A DNA stretch of 9,415 nucleotides from NCBI GenBank assembly GCA_002317115.1, contig DCIP01000230.1, positions 1 to 9,415 on the forward strand, written 5' to 3'. Shown piece after piece: positions 1 through 6,958 of the stretch. Both the position numbers and the translations under genes were made by a program. This DNA comes from Candidatus Scybalocola fimicaballi. GTDB taxonomy: Bacteria > Bacteroidota > Bacteroidia > Bacteroidales > Paludibacteraceae. The first letter of the stretch is position 1. Every line of letters begins with the position of its first letter. Below the pieces are notes generated by a model, which ran no database searches, was not told where the DNA came from, and was given only the letters and a program-made list of their open reading frames with translations.

Positions 1-157
1 AGAACCTCTTGTGTGTACATAAATTAATTTATGTCCCGTTCTTCCTCGTAAATTGCAAATGCTTTCAAAGATCGTTATCTTTAGCGTCTCACCCTCTCCT
101 GGGGAGCTTGTTTTATGTCTTCGCTTTCGTTTGGAGTAGCGTTCCTTCCCGAAAGCG
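1..157 (-). promoter_or_regulatory. Putative rRNA operon leader, reading leftward
   Basis: Read on the minus strand, the stretch just after the promoter at 162-193 starts with a stem-loop in which CGCTTTCG (150-157) pairs with CGAAAGCG (122-129). A boxA-like GATCTTTGA follows near 73-65. This order of strong promoter, stem-loop and boxA-like element is what rRNA leaders show. The 16S gene itself would lie beyond the left edge, so the call rests on layout only. A 72-codon plus-strand reading frame (9-227) covers the same bases, but its composition does not look like a real protein and I treat it as antisense noise. An ordinary leader of another leftward gene remains possible. Confidence 0.4.
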
Positions 158-161
158 AGTG

Positions 162-193
162 CAAAAGTATAGCAGATTTCCGTACTGCGCAAG
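162..193 (-). promoter_or_regulatory. Bacteroidota-type promoter, leftward
   Basis: On the minus strand the -7 element is TACTTTTG (plus 162-169), a full match to TAnnTTTG. A CTTG at plus 190-193 sits 20 bases upstream and serves as a -33 element with the TTG core. Transcription would start near 157, at the foot of the 5' stem-loop, and run off the left edge. Confidence 0.5.
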
Positions 194-349
194 CGTTTCA
201 GGAATTATTTTTAAGAAATGTTTGTAAAACGCTGATTATACGAAAAATAAATTTTAAAGGTTTTTGACACTAAAATGCCACATGTTGCTGAATTTGGCAA
301 AAATTTGAGGTGTCGTGTCAACGTTAACGTCATCGTCATCGTTTTTTAC

Positions 350-454
350 ACGAATTCCCATGAATTGGCCACGAATTTTTCATGAATTTTTATTTTCGAA
401 CACGGATTTATCGGATCTCTCGGATTAAAATCCGTGAAATCTCCGCGATCCGTG
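350..454. repeat. Cluster of short phased repeats, intergenic
   Basis: Four copies of A(C/T)GAATT begin at 350, 360, 371 and 382. Three copies of (A/T)CGGAT(T/C) begin at 402, 411 and 420. Two inverted copies, ATCCGTG, lie at 430-436 and 448-454 and can pair with CACGGAT at 401-407. CGGATT-AA-AATCCG (421-434) is a perfect small palindrome. The spacing of 9-11 bp places successive units on about the same face of the helix. It resembles the dispersed intergenic repeats seen in Bacteroidota chromosomes, but I cannot test copy number here. No reading frame of note crosses it. Confidence 0.5.
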
Positions 455-532
455 CTCGTTTATATTTAGGGGAACGTAAATTTCTGGATAATGATTCGTA
501 AAGTTGGTTTGAAAAAGTTAGATTTTGACATC

Positions 533-564
533 AAAAAAGACGCGGACAAAATTGCCCGCGTCTT
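533..564 (-). terminator. Rho-independent terminator, leftward
   Basis: AAGACGCGG (537-545) pairs perfectly with CCGCGTCTT (556-564), a 9-bp GC-rich stem with a 10-base loop. On the minus strand it is followed directly by a run of U (plus A-run 533-538). It closes no visible protein gene and appears to end the small transcript described at 533-717. Confidence 0.8.
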
Positions 565-717
565 CCACATTCATTAAGATACTAATTTTACTTATACAAA
601 CACAAATTCCTCTATATAGTCTACTGAAAAACAGTAGCAATATGCAATTTATATCGTTACGTGCAACAAATGTGCAACACAATTGTACGTACTTAGGAAT
701 TTAACGTGTAATTTTCC
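533..717 (-). ncRNA. Candidate small RNA of about 185 nt
   Basis: This minus-strand stretch is bounded by its own promoter (723-756) and its own strong terminator (533-564). It is insulated from the lipoprotein gene by the terminator at 775-803. It holds a perfect 6-bp hairpin with a 5-base loop (CTACTG and CAGTAG at 621-637) and a direct repeat GTGCAAC / GTGCAAC near 661-678. No ATG-started frame of useful length is present on the minus strand. It could also be the scar of a lost gene, for instance of a mobile element, because paired GTTGCAC motifs occur near Bacteroidota integrase genes. The call is inference from layout. Confidence 0.35.
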
Positions 718-722
718 TGGTG

Positions 723-756
723 CAAAAATACAAAAACGTCACAATCATTCTGCAAA
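723..756 (-). promoter_or_regulatory. Promoter of the small-RNA candidate
   Basis: On the minus strand TATTTTTG (plus 723-730) fully matches the TAnnTTTG -7 consensus. A TTTG at plus 753-756 lies 22 bases upstream, slightly more than the usual spacing of about 20. The predicted start is near 717. The next downstream signal is the terminator at 533-564. Confidence 0.45.
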
Positions 757-774
757 ATTTGAACAAAAAAGAAT

Positions 775-803
775 CAAAAAAAATAGGGCTACCAAGTAGC
801 CCT
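775..803 (-). terminator. Terminator of the WG-repeat lipoprotein gene
   Basis: AGGGCTAC (785-792) and GTAGCCCT (796-803) form a perfect 8-bp stem with a 3-base loop. On the minus strand it is followed by A and eight U residues (plus 776-784). It starts 24 bases after the stop codon of the lipoprotein gene. Confidence 0.85.
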
Positions 804-827
804 AAATAAAGTCATATCACTCAAATA

Positions 828-2378
828 TCACCTCTTTATTATTCTGTATCCTGGTTGTCTTTTTATTTCTTTCTTTCCATCTTCAGTAATTAGCTCAAAA
901 GAGTTATTGCCTTTAGCTCGAATTGACACATACTCAGCAGGAAATAAAATTCTCTGAAAATAAATCATGCCATATCTATCTCCTTTCTTAAATACTCCAC
1001 CATAATCATCTATAATTTCTCCTTCAGTCATTCGATATCCCCAAGTGGATAAAACGTATTTTTTGCCATTGACTTCAGCATTAATTCCAAGCACACTAAT
1101 TAACCTATATCCATCCCAACATAAAGTATGGCCTAAAAAATTGCCATTTGAGTAAATGGTTATTGTCCCTCCATTTCCTTTTCGCAGATATTTCACATCC
1201 ATATAGTCATAAGCAATTGTATCATATGAAACGCTATTATTTCTAAACAACACAACTCCATATTTGTTTCCTTTTTTCACAATAAAACTATATGGGAATA
1301 TATACTCAGGAATGTAACATGAGCCCAAAGCTTCTGTATCAGGTGCGTGGCTATCTTGGATATAATATATCTGATCATATATAAACGGGGTTATCTTTTT
1401 CTCTTTAGATGTGATAATTCCATATTTTCCATTTTTCTTTGCAATAAAAAAAGAATCAACACAAAAACTTAAATTTTGATACTTTAAAGGTATCAGCATT
1501 CTACAGTCTTCATCCAACAAACCATATTTGTTTTTTCTCTCTATTACATAATGGGAACCATATCTTTTATAAAAAAAACAATCTCTAAGTTTTAGATCTT
1601 CTATGAAATGCCATGTGGTATCAAAAAAGCCTACAGCATCCCCCCTCTTTGCTAAAGCCCTGCCTGATTTGAATGGACAAATAGCATCAAACTTATCACT
1701 TATCGGTTCTCCTTTAGACGTTGACAAACAATACTTGATAGACGGATCAATCCTTTCACAATCAATACCCCAAAGTAGACGTTTGGGATCTTCAATGAAT
1801 ATTTTTAAGTTATACGGATTATGATTATTTATTAATTGGCATTTTGATACATTAAAATTGTTGATTATTCCACAAGTGTCTATTACGGTGATAATAGAAT
1901 CCTCATCATCTATACGGATAAATTTATACTTAACCGGCAGCACTAAACGTCCTTTCCTATTTATCATTCCAAATAGAGAATCTTTTGCCACAAAAGTTCT
2001 TTCGATACGGCGATTTTTACAGTAAGAGGAATAATTATCAAATTCAGCATCTAATACGATTTGGCCAAATTCGTCAGAAAATCCAATTTTATTATTTCTG
2101 CGAAAAACTTTCAGATAACCGATACTATCAATTATCTCACTTGGTACGACAGTATCCTTTATCAATGAATCTGTCGAAATTTTACGTAAATAATCATCTA
2201 AAGAACTATTGTCGTCCGGATCCATTCCTGTAAACTTGCATCGATCAAAAAGCATTTGAATATAATCTTCTTCTGTAATTTCTTGTGAGATAGGTTCTTC
2301 ATTTTGTTCAGAATTACAAGAGGCCAAAACCGCAATTGTTGTAATAAAATATATAATAAAAAGAACTACTTTTTTCAT
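828..2378 (-). CDS. WG-repeat lipoprotein
   Basis: This is a 516-residue exported lipoprotein. The first 20 residues are a signal peptide (MKK then a hydrophobic stretch) ending in the lipobox LASC, so Cys21 should be lipidated. An acidic, Asn-rich stretch follows, a kind of sequence that often accompanies surface export in Bacteroidota. The rest is built of degenerate WG repeats: a G-(F/L/M/I/V) turn, a short 'D/N-x-x-G' hairpin and a 'P-x-x-Y/F' end. They are visible near residues 97, 135, 284, 318, 372 and 468, for example KYGLLDED, KYGIITSK and RYGMIYFQ. WG-repeat proteins of this type are common in Bacteroidota, bind unknown partners and have no assigned enzyme activity. The gene stands alone with its own terminator; I see no clear TAnnTTTG upstream. 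It is AT-richer than the operon beside it. The family call is firm, the function unknown. Confidence 0.85.
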   Translation of the reverse strand: MKKVVLFIIYFITTIAVLASCNSEQNEEPISQEITEEDYIQMLFDRCKFTGMDPDDNSSLDDYLRKISTDSLIKDTVVPSEIIDSIGYLKVFRRNNKIGFSDEFGQIVLDAEFDNYSSYCKNRRIERTFVAKDSLFGMINRKGRLVLPVKYKFIRIDDEDSIITVIDTCGIINNFNVSKCQLINNHNPYNLKIFIEDPKRLLWGIDCERIDPSIKYCLSTSKGEPISDKFDAICPFKSGRALAKRGDAVGFFDTTWHFIEDLKLRDCFFYKRYGSHYVIERKNKYGLLDEDCRMLIPLKYQNLSFCVDSFFIAKKNGKYGIITSKEKKITPFIYDQIYYIQDSHAPDTEALGSCYIPEYIFPYSFIVKKGNKYGVVLFRNNSVSYDTIAYDYMDVKYLRKGNGGTITIYSNGNFLGHTLCWDGYRLISVLGINAEVNGKKYVLSTWGYRMTEGEIIDDYGGVFKKGDRYGMIYFQRILFPAEYVSIRAKGNNSFELITEDGKKEIKRQPGYRIIKR

Positions 2379-2468
2379 ATTTTACTTTATCATTAACACT
2401 TCTATCACTTAAACGAGAATTTGATCCTTTGCTTATTAAGCATAGATTTTCCAAGGAATTAATACAAT

Positions 2469-2509
2469 CTTCACAATTATCATCTTTGGCGAGATTGATA
2501 ATTTTGAAG
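2469..2509. repeat. Long imperfect hairpin between lipoprotein gene and ppnP
   Basis: CTTCA-c-AATTATCA-TCT (2469-2485) pairs with AGA-t-TGATAATT-t-TGAAG (2492-2509): 16 base pairs with one mismatch and one bulged T, and the loop TTGGCG. There is no U-run on either side, so it is not a normal terminator. It lies about 90-130 bases upstream of the lipoprotein start and could be an operator or a small repeat element. The rest of 2379-2602 holds no gene; a smaller palindrome TGCTTATTAAGCA lies at 2430-2442. Confidence 0.5.
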
Positions 2510-2602
2510 TATCTGACTTAATGAATTAGTAAACATCAGGACTATCATCTCGTAAAATTAAGTTTTTCAAGAGATTGTGCAAAAAAGATAGAATTTTCAC
2601 AC

Positions 2603-2633
2603 AAAAAAGAGACGCCGGATTTGCGACGTCTCT
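2603..2633 (-). terminator. Terminator of the trx-rfbACD-ppnP operon
   Basis: AGAGACGCCG (2608-2617) pairs with CGACGTCTCT (2624-2633), a 10-bp stem with one G-U pair and a 6-base loop. On the minus strand it is followed by six U residues (plus 2603-2608). It lies 50 bases past the ppnP stop codon. Confidence 0.85.
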
Positions 2634-2683
2634 ACAATCGATCGTGTAATTTGTATTAATCCTAATCTGCCTTAAATGCAGGC

Positions 2684-2965
2684 TTATTTATACAAACACA
2701 AGTATGGTGTGTCCTCTGTTGCTCTGCAACGGAACTTTACTCCCTTCTCAACAACAAAAGTCTCAAACTTCTTGTATGTCTTCCACTCAGTCTCGCCTGG
2801 CATCATAACCTCCAACTTTCCAGATGTCACTGTCATGATCTCGATTGTTGATGTACCAAACTCATACTCTCCTGCTGCCATAACACCGATTGTGGCGCGG
2901 CCCTCTGCACTTTCCAACGCAATGCTCTTTACATTACCGTCGAAATACTCATTCGTTTTAAACAT
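2684..2965 (-). CDS. ppnP: Pyrimidine/purine nucleoside phosphorylase PpnP
   Basis: This 93-residue protein is a short single-domain cupin of the PpnP (YaiE, DUF1255) family, close to the 94 residues of the E. coli protein. The family splits diverse nucleosides with phosphate into the free base and ribose-1-phosphate. The hallmarks are the start NEYFDGNVKSI, a central GRATIGVMAAGEYEFGT, the EIMTVTSGKLEV strand and the end YLCLYK. It is probably cytosolic, as there is no signal peptide. It is the last gene of the operon, 6 bases after rfbD and 50 bases before the terminator, so it is probably co-transcribed with the rhamnose genes. Nucleoside salvage beside a dTDP-sugar pathway might recycle bases, but that link is only inference. 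Confidence 0.9.
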   Translation of the reverse strand: MFKTNEYFDGNVKSIALESAEGRATIGVMAAGEYEFGTSTIEIMTVTSGKLEVMMPGETEWKTYKKFETFVVEKGVKFRCRATEDTPYLCLYK

Positions 2966-2971
2966 GATTTA

Positions 2972-3823
2972 TTATGCTAGTAAAATTTTCATACATTTTT
3001 CAAGAGACTCTGTCCAATATGGCACTGCAGCACCTGCCTCAGCAATCTTTCTCTTGCTCAACACGCTGTACGCTGGGCGCTCTGCTGGTGTCGGATACTC
3101 GTAGCTCTCAATAGCGTGAAGTCTTGCCTTGCAGCCTGCCAACTTGAAGATAAGCTTTGTAAAGTCGAACCAGCTTGCCACTCCGTCGTTTGTGTAGTGG
3201 TAAACCTCGCAACCCTTGATACCTTTGTTGATCAAGTGCATGATAGCCTCAGCCAAATCAGTAGCGTATGTTGGTGTGCCGACCTGATCGTAGACAACAC
3301 TCACGTCTTCACGCTCGTTGCCCAAACGAATCATTGTCTTCACAAAATTGTTGCCAAACTCACTGTAAAGCCATGCTGTACGCACGATTGCAGCGTCGCA
3401 GCCTACCTCACGAACAAGGTTCTCTCCGCTCAATTTTGTACGTCCGTATGCTCCAAGTGGCGACGTTGGATCACTCTCCTTCAACGGAGTGTTCATCTTG
3501 CCATTGAAAACATAGTCTGTAGAGACGTGAACGAACTTAGCACCCAACTCTTTGGCAACGACTGCCAAATTGCCTGGTCCTACGGCGTTGATCTTATGAG
3601 CGATATCCTCATTGCTCTCTGCCTTGTTCACATCTGTATATGCGGCACAGTTGATGATAACCTCTGCCTTCGCATTCTTCAAAATTGTTCTTAGTGATTC
3701 CAAATCAGTGATATCCACCTCTGGCATATCAGTGAATGTGAAATTATGCTGAGGATAGTTGGCAGAAATCTTTCTGAAAGAGTTGCCAAGCTGACCGTTT
3801 CCTCCTGTAACAAAAATATTCAT
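2972..3823 (-). CDS. rfbD: dTDP-4-dehydrorhamnose reductase
   Basis: This 283-residue enzyme catalyses the last step of dTDP-L-rhamnose synthesis, the NAD(P)H-dependent reduction of dTDP-4-keto-L-rhamnose. It is an extended short-chain dehydrogenase. The N-terminal Rossmann motif is GGNGQLG (7-13), the catalytic Thr/Asp region is STDYVFNG (101-108), and the active-site YxxxK is Tyr126-Lys130 (YGRTK). NCAAYTDV (58-65) and RTAWLYSEFG are also typical of RfbD. The length is normal for the family and the start ATG follows rfbC by 9 bases. It acts in the cytosol after RfbC and supplies rhamnose for O-antigen, capsule or glycoprotein glycans. Confidence 0.95.
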   Translation of the reverse strand: MNIFVTGGNGQLGNSFRKISANYPQHNFTFTDMPEVDITDLESLRTILKNAKAEVIINCAAYTDVNKAESNEDIAHKINAVGPGNLAVVAKELGAKFVHVSTDYVFNGKMNTPLKESDPTSPLGAYGRTKLSGENLVREVGCDAAIVRTAWLYSEFGNNFVKTMIRLGNEREDVSVVYDQVGTPTYATDLAEAIMHLINKGIKGCEVYHYTNDGVASWFDFTKLIFKLAGCKARLHAIESYEYPTPAERPAYSVLSKRKIAEAGAAVPYWTESLEKCMKILLA

Positions 3824-3832
3824 GACTGACTA

Positions 3833-4381
3833 TTAGAATACCTCAGCGTCCTTTAGCAAAGGATGCTTTGTGTCTTTTTCTGATAATAAAAACTCGCAAT
3901 CCAACTTAGGCCACTCGATCCCGACCTGTGGATCATTATACATGATGCCAGCGTCCGCATGCGGAGCGTACACATTGTCTACCTTGTATGTGAACACAGC
4001 CTCATCGCTCAACACCAAGAATCCATGAGCAAAACCACGTGGAATGAAAAGCTGACGGTTGTTATCCTCACTAAGCTCGACAGCCACATACTTTCCGAAT
4101 GTAGGAGATGATTTTCTGATGTCGACAGCTACGTCAAGCACAGATCCCTTAACCACACGTACAAGTTTTGCCTGTGAAGCGTCTCCCTTCTGGTAGTGAA
4201 GACCTCTAAGTACGCCCTTTGAAGACTTTGACTGATTCTCCTGGACGAACTCTACATGATGACCGATATGCTCATCAAACTCTGCCTGTTTGAACGACTC
4301 GTAGAAATAACCTCTACTATCACCAAATACCTTTGGCTCTATAACAAACACGCCCTCTACTGGCTGCTCTATATAATTCAT
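3833..4381 (-). CDS. rfbC: dTDP-4-dehydrorhamnose 3,5-epimerase
   Basis: This 182-residue cupin inverts carbons 3 and 5 of dTDP-4-keto-6-deoxyglucose. It has the family signature [10 protein letters not shown] (21-30), the catalytic His62 in GVLRGLHYQ, the strand [15 protein letters not shown] (111-125), Tyr132 in TYKVDN and the C-terminal LSEKD (Asp170). These correspond to the catalytic His, Tyr and Asp known from RmlC enzymes. The length is normal. Its start overlaps the rfbA stop by four bases (ATGA), a sign of translational coupling. It acts between the dehydratase RfbB, which is not in this window, and RfbD. Confidence 0.95.
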   Translation of the reverse strand: MNYIEQPVEGVFVIEPKVFGDSRGYFYESFKQAEFDEHIGHHVEFVQENQSKSSKGVLRGLHYQKGDASQAKLVRVVKGSVLDVAVDIRKSSPTFGKYVAVELSEDNNRQLFIPRGFAHGFLVLSDEAVFTYKVDNVYAPHADAGIMYNDPQVGIEWPKLDCEFLLSEKDTKHPLLKDAEVF

Positions 4382-5250
4382 AGTTTATTATTAATCAACG
4401 AAATAATATATTGTCCGTATTTAGTCTGTTTCAATGAAGTTCCCAAGTCAAGCAACTGCTGGTCTGAGATCCAACCGTTACGCCATGCGATCTCCTCAAT
4501 ACAAGCCACGTAGAATCCCTGACGGTTCTGGATTGTCTCAACAAAGTTGGAAGCCTCAAGCAATGAATCACAGTTACCTGTGTCAAGCCAAGCGAAACCA
4601 CGTCCGAAAAGTTCAACCTTTAGTGAACCCTCCGCCAAATATGTCTTGTTCAAGTCTGTGATCTCATACTCACCTCTTGCACTTGGCTTCAATTCGTTAG
4701 CTCTTTTGCAGACGGTGCTGTCGTAGAAATACAAACCTGGCACTGCGTAGTTGCTCTTAGGCTGAGCAGGCTTCTCCTCCAATGAAGTCACCTTACCAGT
4801 CTCGTCGAAGCCAACCACTCCGTATGCTCTTGGATCTTTAACATAATATCCGAATACCATCGCTCCAGACTTGATCTGTGCAGCTTTCTTAAGCATAGCT
4901 GAGAAGTTTGCTCCATAGAACATGTTGTCACCAAGGATCAAGCAAGCGTCGTCGCCAGCAAGGAACTCCTCGCCAAGCACGAAAGCCTGAGCCAAACCGT
5001 TTGGTTTCTCCTGCACCTTATATGCGAAACGCATTCCAAGTGAAGAACCGTCGCCAAGCAACTGCTCGAACATAGGCAAATCTCTTGGAGTGGATATGAT
5101 CAACACCTCTTTGATACCAGCCAACATCAAAGTCGACAATGGATAATAAATCATTGGCTTATCATAAACAGGCATGATCTGCTTGCTTATTGCCTTAGAT
5201 AACGGGAAAAGGCGAGTAGCACTACCACCCGCCAAAATTATACCTTTCAT
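4378..5250 (-). CDS. rfbA: Glucose-1-phosphate thymidylyltransferase
   Basis: This 290-residue nucleotidyltransferase joins glucose-1-phosphate and dTTP into dTDP-glucose, the committing step of the rhamnose pathway. The N-terminal nucleotide-binding motif is [13 protein letters not shown] (6-18), with Ala where many homologs have Gly. [17 protein letters not shown] (23-39), [10 protein letters not shown] (81-90), LGDNMFYG (106-113), a second [12 protein letters not shown] and [10 protein letters not shown] are all RmlA landmarks. The length matches RmlA. Enzymes of this family are inhibited by dTDP-rhamnose. It starts 2 bases after the thioredoxin stop and overlaps rfbC by 4 bases. Confidence 0.95.
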   Translation of the reverse strand: MKGIILAGGSATRLFPLSKAISKQIMPVYDKPMIYYPLSTLMLAGIKEVLIISTPRDLPMFEQLLGDGSSLGMRFAYKVQEKPNGLAQAFVLGEEFLAGDDACLILGDNMFYGANFSAMLKKAAQIKSGAMVFGYYVKDPRAYGVVGFDETGKVTSLEEKPAQPKSNYAVPGLYFYDSTVCKRANELKPSARGEYEITDLNKTYLAEGSLKVELFGRGFAWLDTGNCDSLLEASNFVETIQNRQGFYVACIEEIAWRNGWISDQQLLDLGTSLKQTKYGQYIISLINNKL

Positions 5251-5252
5251 TA

Positions 5253-5687
5253 TTATTTCTTTAACAAAACAGTTTTAATAGCATTTTCCAACTCTGCCTC
5301 TGGCAAAGCTCCTCTGTTGGCCTGTGGCTCACCGTTCACAGGAACAAAAATCAAAAGTGGAATACTTGTAGCTCCAAAGGCCTGAGCCAACTCCTTGTTC
5401 TTGTCGACGTCGATCTTATAAACATCGATCTGATCCTTATACTTTACCGACAAGTTATCCAAGAACGGAGAGATTGTACGGCAAGGTCCACACCATGTGG
5501 CATAAAAGTCAATCACACAAGGTTTCTTTCCTTTATACTGCCATGTAGAGCTGTTGACAAAATCACAAATCTGAGCACGGAATTCATCCTGATTGATATG
5601 TTTAACCATAGAATTCTGTGCAGCCACGAACGAGCTTGTCGCGAACAACAAAGCAAGTGTAGCAAATATTTTAGCCATTGTTTTCAT
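5253..5687 (-). CDS. Exported thioredoxin-fold protein
   Basis: This 144-residue protein has a Sec signal peptide ([20 protein letters not shown], likely cut after VAA at residue 23), so it should work in the periplasm. The mature part is one thioredoxin domain: FYATWCGPC (61-69) holds the classic WCGPC redox pair Cys66 and Cys69, and the cis-proline lies in TSIP (Pro110). Cys41 and Cys57 are extra cysteines. The WCGPC motif and export point to a reductant or oxidoreductase role, though electron partner and substrate cannot be told. It is the first gene of the operon, 2 bases before rfbA, which is odd for a rhamnose cluster. A second Met at residue 4 could also be the start. Confidence 0.9.
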   Translation of the reverse strand: MKTMAKIFATLALLFATSSFVAAQNSMVKHINQDEFRAQICDFVNSSTWQYKGKKPCVIDFYATWCGPCRTISPFLDNLSVKYKDQIDVYKIDVDKNKELAQAFGATSIPLLIFVPVNGEPQANRGALPEAELENAIKTVLLKK

Positions 5688-5734
5688 ATCGTTAATTGTT
5701 TTTCAAAGTAACTTCGATTTTAATTCTTCGGGGT

Positions 5735-5742
5735 CAAAGATA
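5735..5742 (-). promoter_or_regulatory. Promoter -7 element of the trx-rfbACD-ppnP operon
   Basis: The minus-strand sequence TATCTTTG fully matches TAnnTTTG and lies 47 bases upstream of the thioredoxin start, giving a leader of about 43 bases. A matching -33 TTTG at the right spacing is not evident (the region near 5763-5766 reads AATT), so the -33 element is weak or absent. Confidence 0.5.
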
Positions 5743-5867
5743 GTGCTAAATGTTCAAAATGGAATTAAATATTTTCATTTTTCTACTTTCAAAAACAAAT
5801 AAATGTTAAAGGCAAAATAAAACATATTGTATTTCAACATTTTAATTATCACACAAATTTATATCAA

Positions 5868-5898
5868 TTTCAAAATCCAACAATAATTAGTATATTTG
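5868..5898 (+). promoter_or_regulatory. Promoter of the TerB-J gene cluster
   Basis: TATATTTG (5891-5898) fully matches the Bacteroidota -7 consensus. TTTC (5868-5871) lies 19 bases upstream and differs by one base from the -33 TTTG. The predicted start is near 5904, about 40 bases before the first ATG. It diverges from the operon promoter at 5735-5742; the DNA between is very AT-rich and shows no other clear signal. Confidence 0.6.
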
Positions 5899-5943
5899 CA
5901 AAATATTATATAAGATTATATAGGACGACATTATTTGCAAATC

Positions 5944-6936
5944 ATGAAGATAAAAATAAACAAGACAAGTATAATAGGAGCTGCCATAGGATTTATATTT
6001 GGAGGTCCCATTGGCGCATTAATCGGTTTTGCGGCAGCAAACATAATGTTTTCAGACTCCGACGAAACAGACGATTCAAACAATGAAAACTATACAGGCG
6101 ACGAGTCCGACTTCAAATACTGCATCCTCGCTCTCCTTGGAGAAGTGATGAACGCAGACACCAAACAGATGAGCTGTGAGTTGGACAGAGTCAAGGCTAC
6201 AATCCGTCGTTACTATAAGACAGAAAGCGAGCAGAAAGAGGCTCTCAAGAAATTCCAAAACATCCTTAAAAACAGACACAACATTAATGCAGTCTGCAGC
6301 AAAATCAACAAGCGCTTCAACTATATCGCGAAGTCGGAGCTTGTCATGGAGTTGCTTGCTGTGGCTTATGCCGACGACCAATTCGAGTCGTATGAAGAAG
6401 AGACAATCAAAAAAATCATCAAGGAACTAAATATCACGCCAGCAGAATACAAGAGTATCTATATGCTGTTTATGAAGAAATACAAACAGGGATACTACAG
6501 CACTGGCGATCGCTCTCAACAATCTTCATATAATACAAACAATTCATCCTACTCAAATAGCAATAACAGAAATAGCAACTCAAATTCATCCTACTCTGGT
6601 AGCAGCTCAAATTCTTACTCCAACCAGAGCAACAACTCAAGCAATAGCAACAACAGAGGATATAATAATAGCAGCAACTCAAGCAATAGCAATAGTAACA
6701 GCAACAATTACAGAAGATCAAGCGGAGTCTCTGTCAGCGAAGCCTACGACATTCTTGGGGTGTCAGGAAATGCGTCTGACGCGGAGGTTAAGAAGGCTTT
6801 CCGTGCGTTGGCTATGAAATACCATCCTGATAGAGTTTCTGGTATGGGCGACGAGGCTGTCCGTCAGGCTACAGAGTCTATGCGTCAAATCAACGCCGCA
6901 TGGGATGTGTTGAAGGAGGCAAGAGGAATTAAGTAA
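5944..6936 (+). CDS. TerB-DnaJ (DjlA-like) membrane co-chaperone, paralog 1
   Basis: This protein has 330 residues from the ATG at 5944; a TTG three codons upstream is possible but less likely. Residues 9-35 form a Gly- and Ala-rich hydrophobic stretch ([20 protein letters not shown]), a glycine-zipper-like membrane segment. Residues 57-186 match a TerB domain: [20 protein letters not shown] (65-84) and [17 protein letters not shown] (129-145), with the conserved acidic residues that bind metal in TerB. Residues 187-260 are a Ser/Asn linker built of 14-residue repeats. Residues 264-330 are a C-terminal J domain with an intact HPD (294-296). The order anchor-TerB-J is that of DjlA, which stimulates DnaK at the inner membrane. 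It is the first of three paralogs, 22 bases before the next. The domain call is firm; clients are unknown. Confidence 0.85.
   Translation: MKIKINKTSIIGAAIGFIFGGPIGALIGFAAANIMFSDSDETDDSNNENYTGDESDFKYCILALLGEVMNADTKQMSCELDRVKATIRRYYKTESEQKEALKKFQNILKNRHNINAVCSKINKRFNYIAKSELVMELLAVAYADDQFESYEEETIKKIIKELNITPAEYKSIYMLFMKKYKQGYYSTGDRSQQSSYNTNNSSYSNSNNRNSNSNSSYSGSSSNSYSNQSNNSSNSNNRGYNNSSNSSNSNSNSNNYRRSSGVSVSEAYDILGVSGNASDAEVKKAFRALAMKYHPDRVSGMGDEAVRQATESMRQINAAWDVLKEARGIK
6541..6708 (+). repeat. Four degenerate 42-bp tandem repeats coding the Ser/Asn linker
   Basis: The linker divides into four in-frame 42-bp units starting at 6541, 6583, 6625 and 6667. Units 1 and 2 share an exact 14-base start (AATTCATCCTACTC). 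Units 3 and 4 share an exact 18-base core (6633-6650 and 6675-6692), again 42 bases apart. Each unit codes 14 residues of mostly Asn and Ser with some Tyr. Expansion by slippage or unequal crossing-over would change linker length without breaking the frame. Confidence 0.7.
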
Positions 6937-6958
6937 GATATATCCCAATGACAAATGC

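Noticed and set aside
9..227. 72-codon plus-strand reading frame near the left edge
   Set aside because: It lies antisense to a likely leader with promoter, stem-loop and boxA-like motif, and its residues (Ser, Phe, Cys and Val runs) show no domain.
661..695. Attachment site of a mobile element, suggested by paired GTGCAAC motifs
   Set aside because: There is no integrase gene, tRNA gene or second copy of the flanking sequence in the window, so I only note it within the small-RNA candidate.
3116..3694. 192-codon plus-strand frame opposite rfbD
   Set aside because: It is antisense to a firmly identified reductase and its Cys/Leu-rich translation matches no family; it is a shadow of rfbD codon usage.
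6541..6708. CRISPR array suggested by regular 42-bp spacing
   Set aside because: The units are contiguous and degenerate, have no unique spacers, and lie in frame inside a coding gene.
6470..6721. Cys/Tyr-rich minus-strand frame opposite the linker repeats
   Set aside because: The Cys and Tyr runs are the reverse complement of Ser/Asn codons in the low-complexity linker, not a metal-binding protein.
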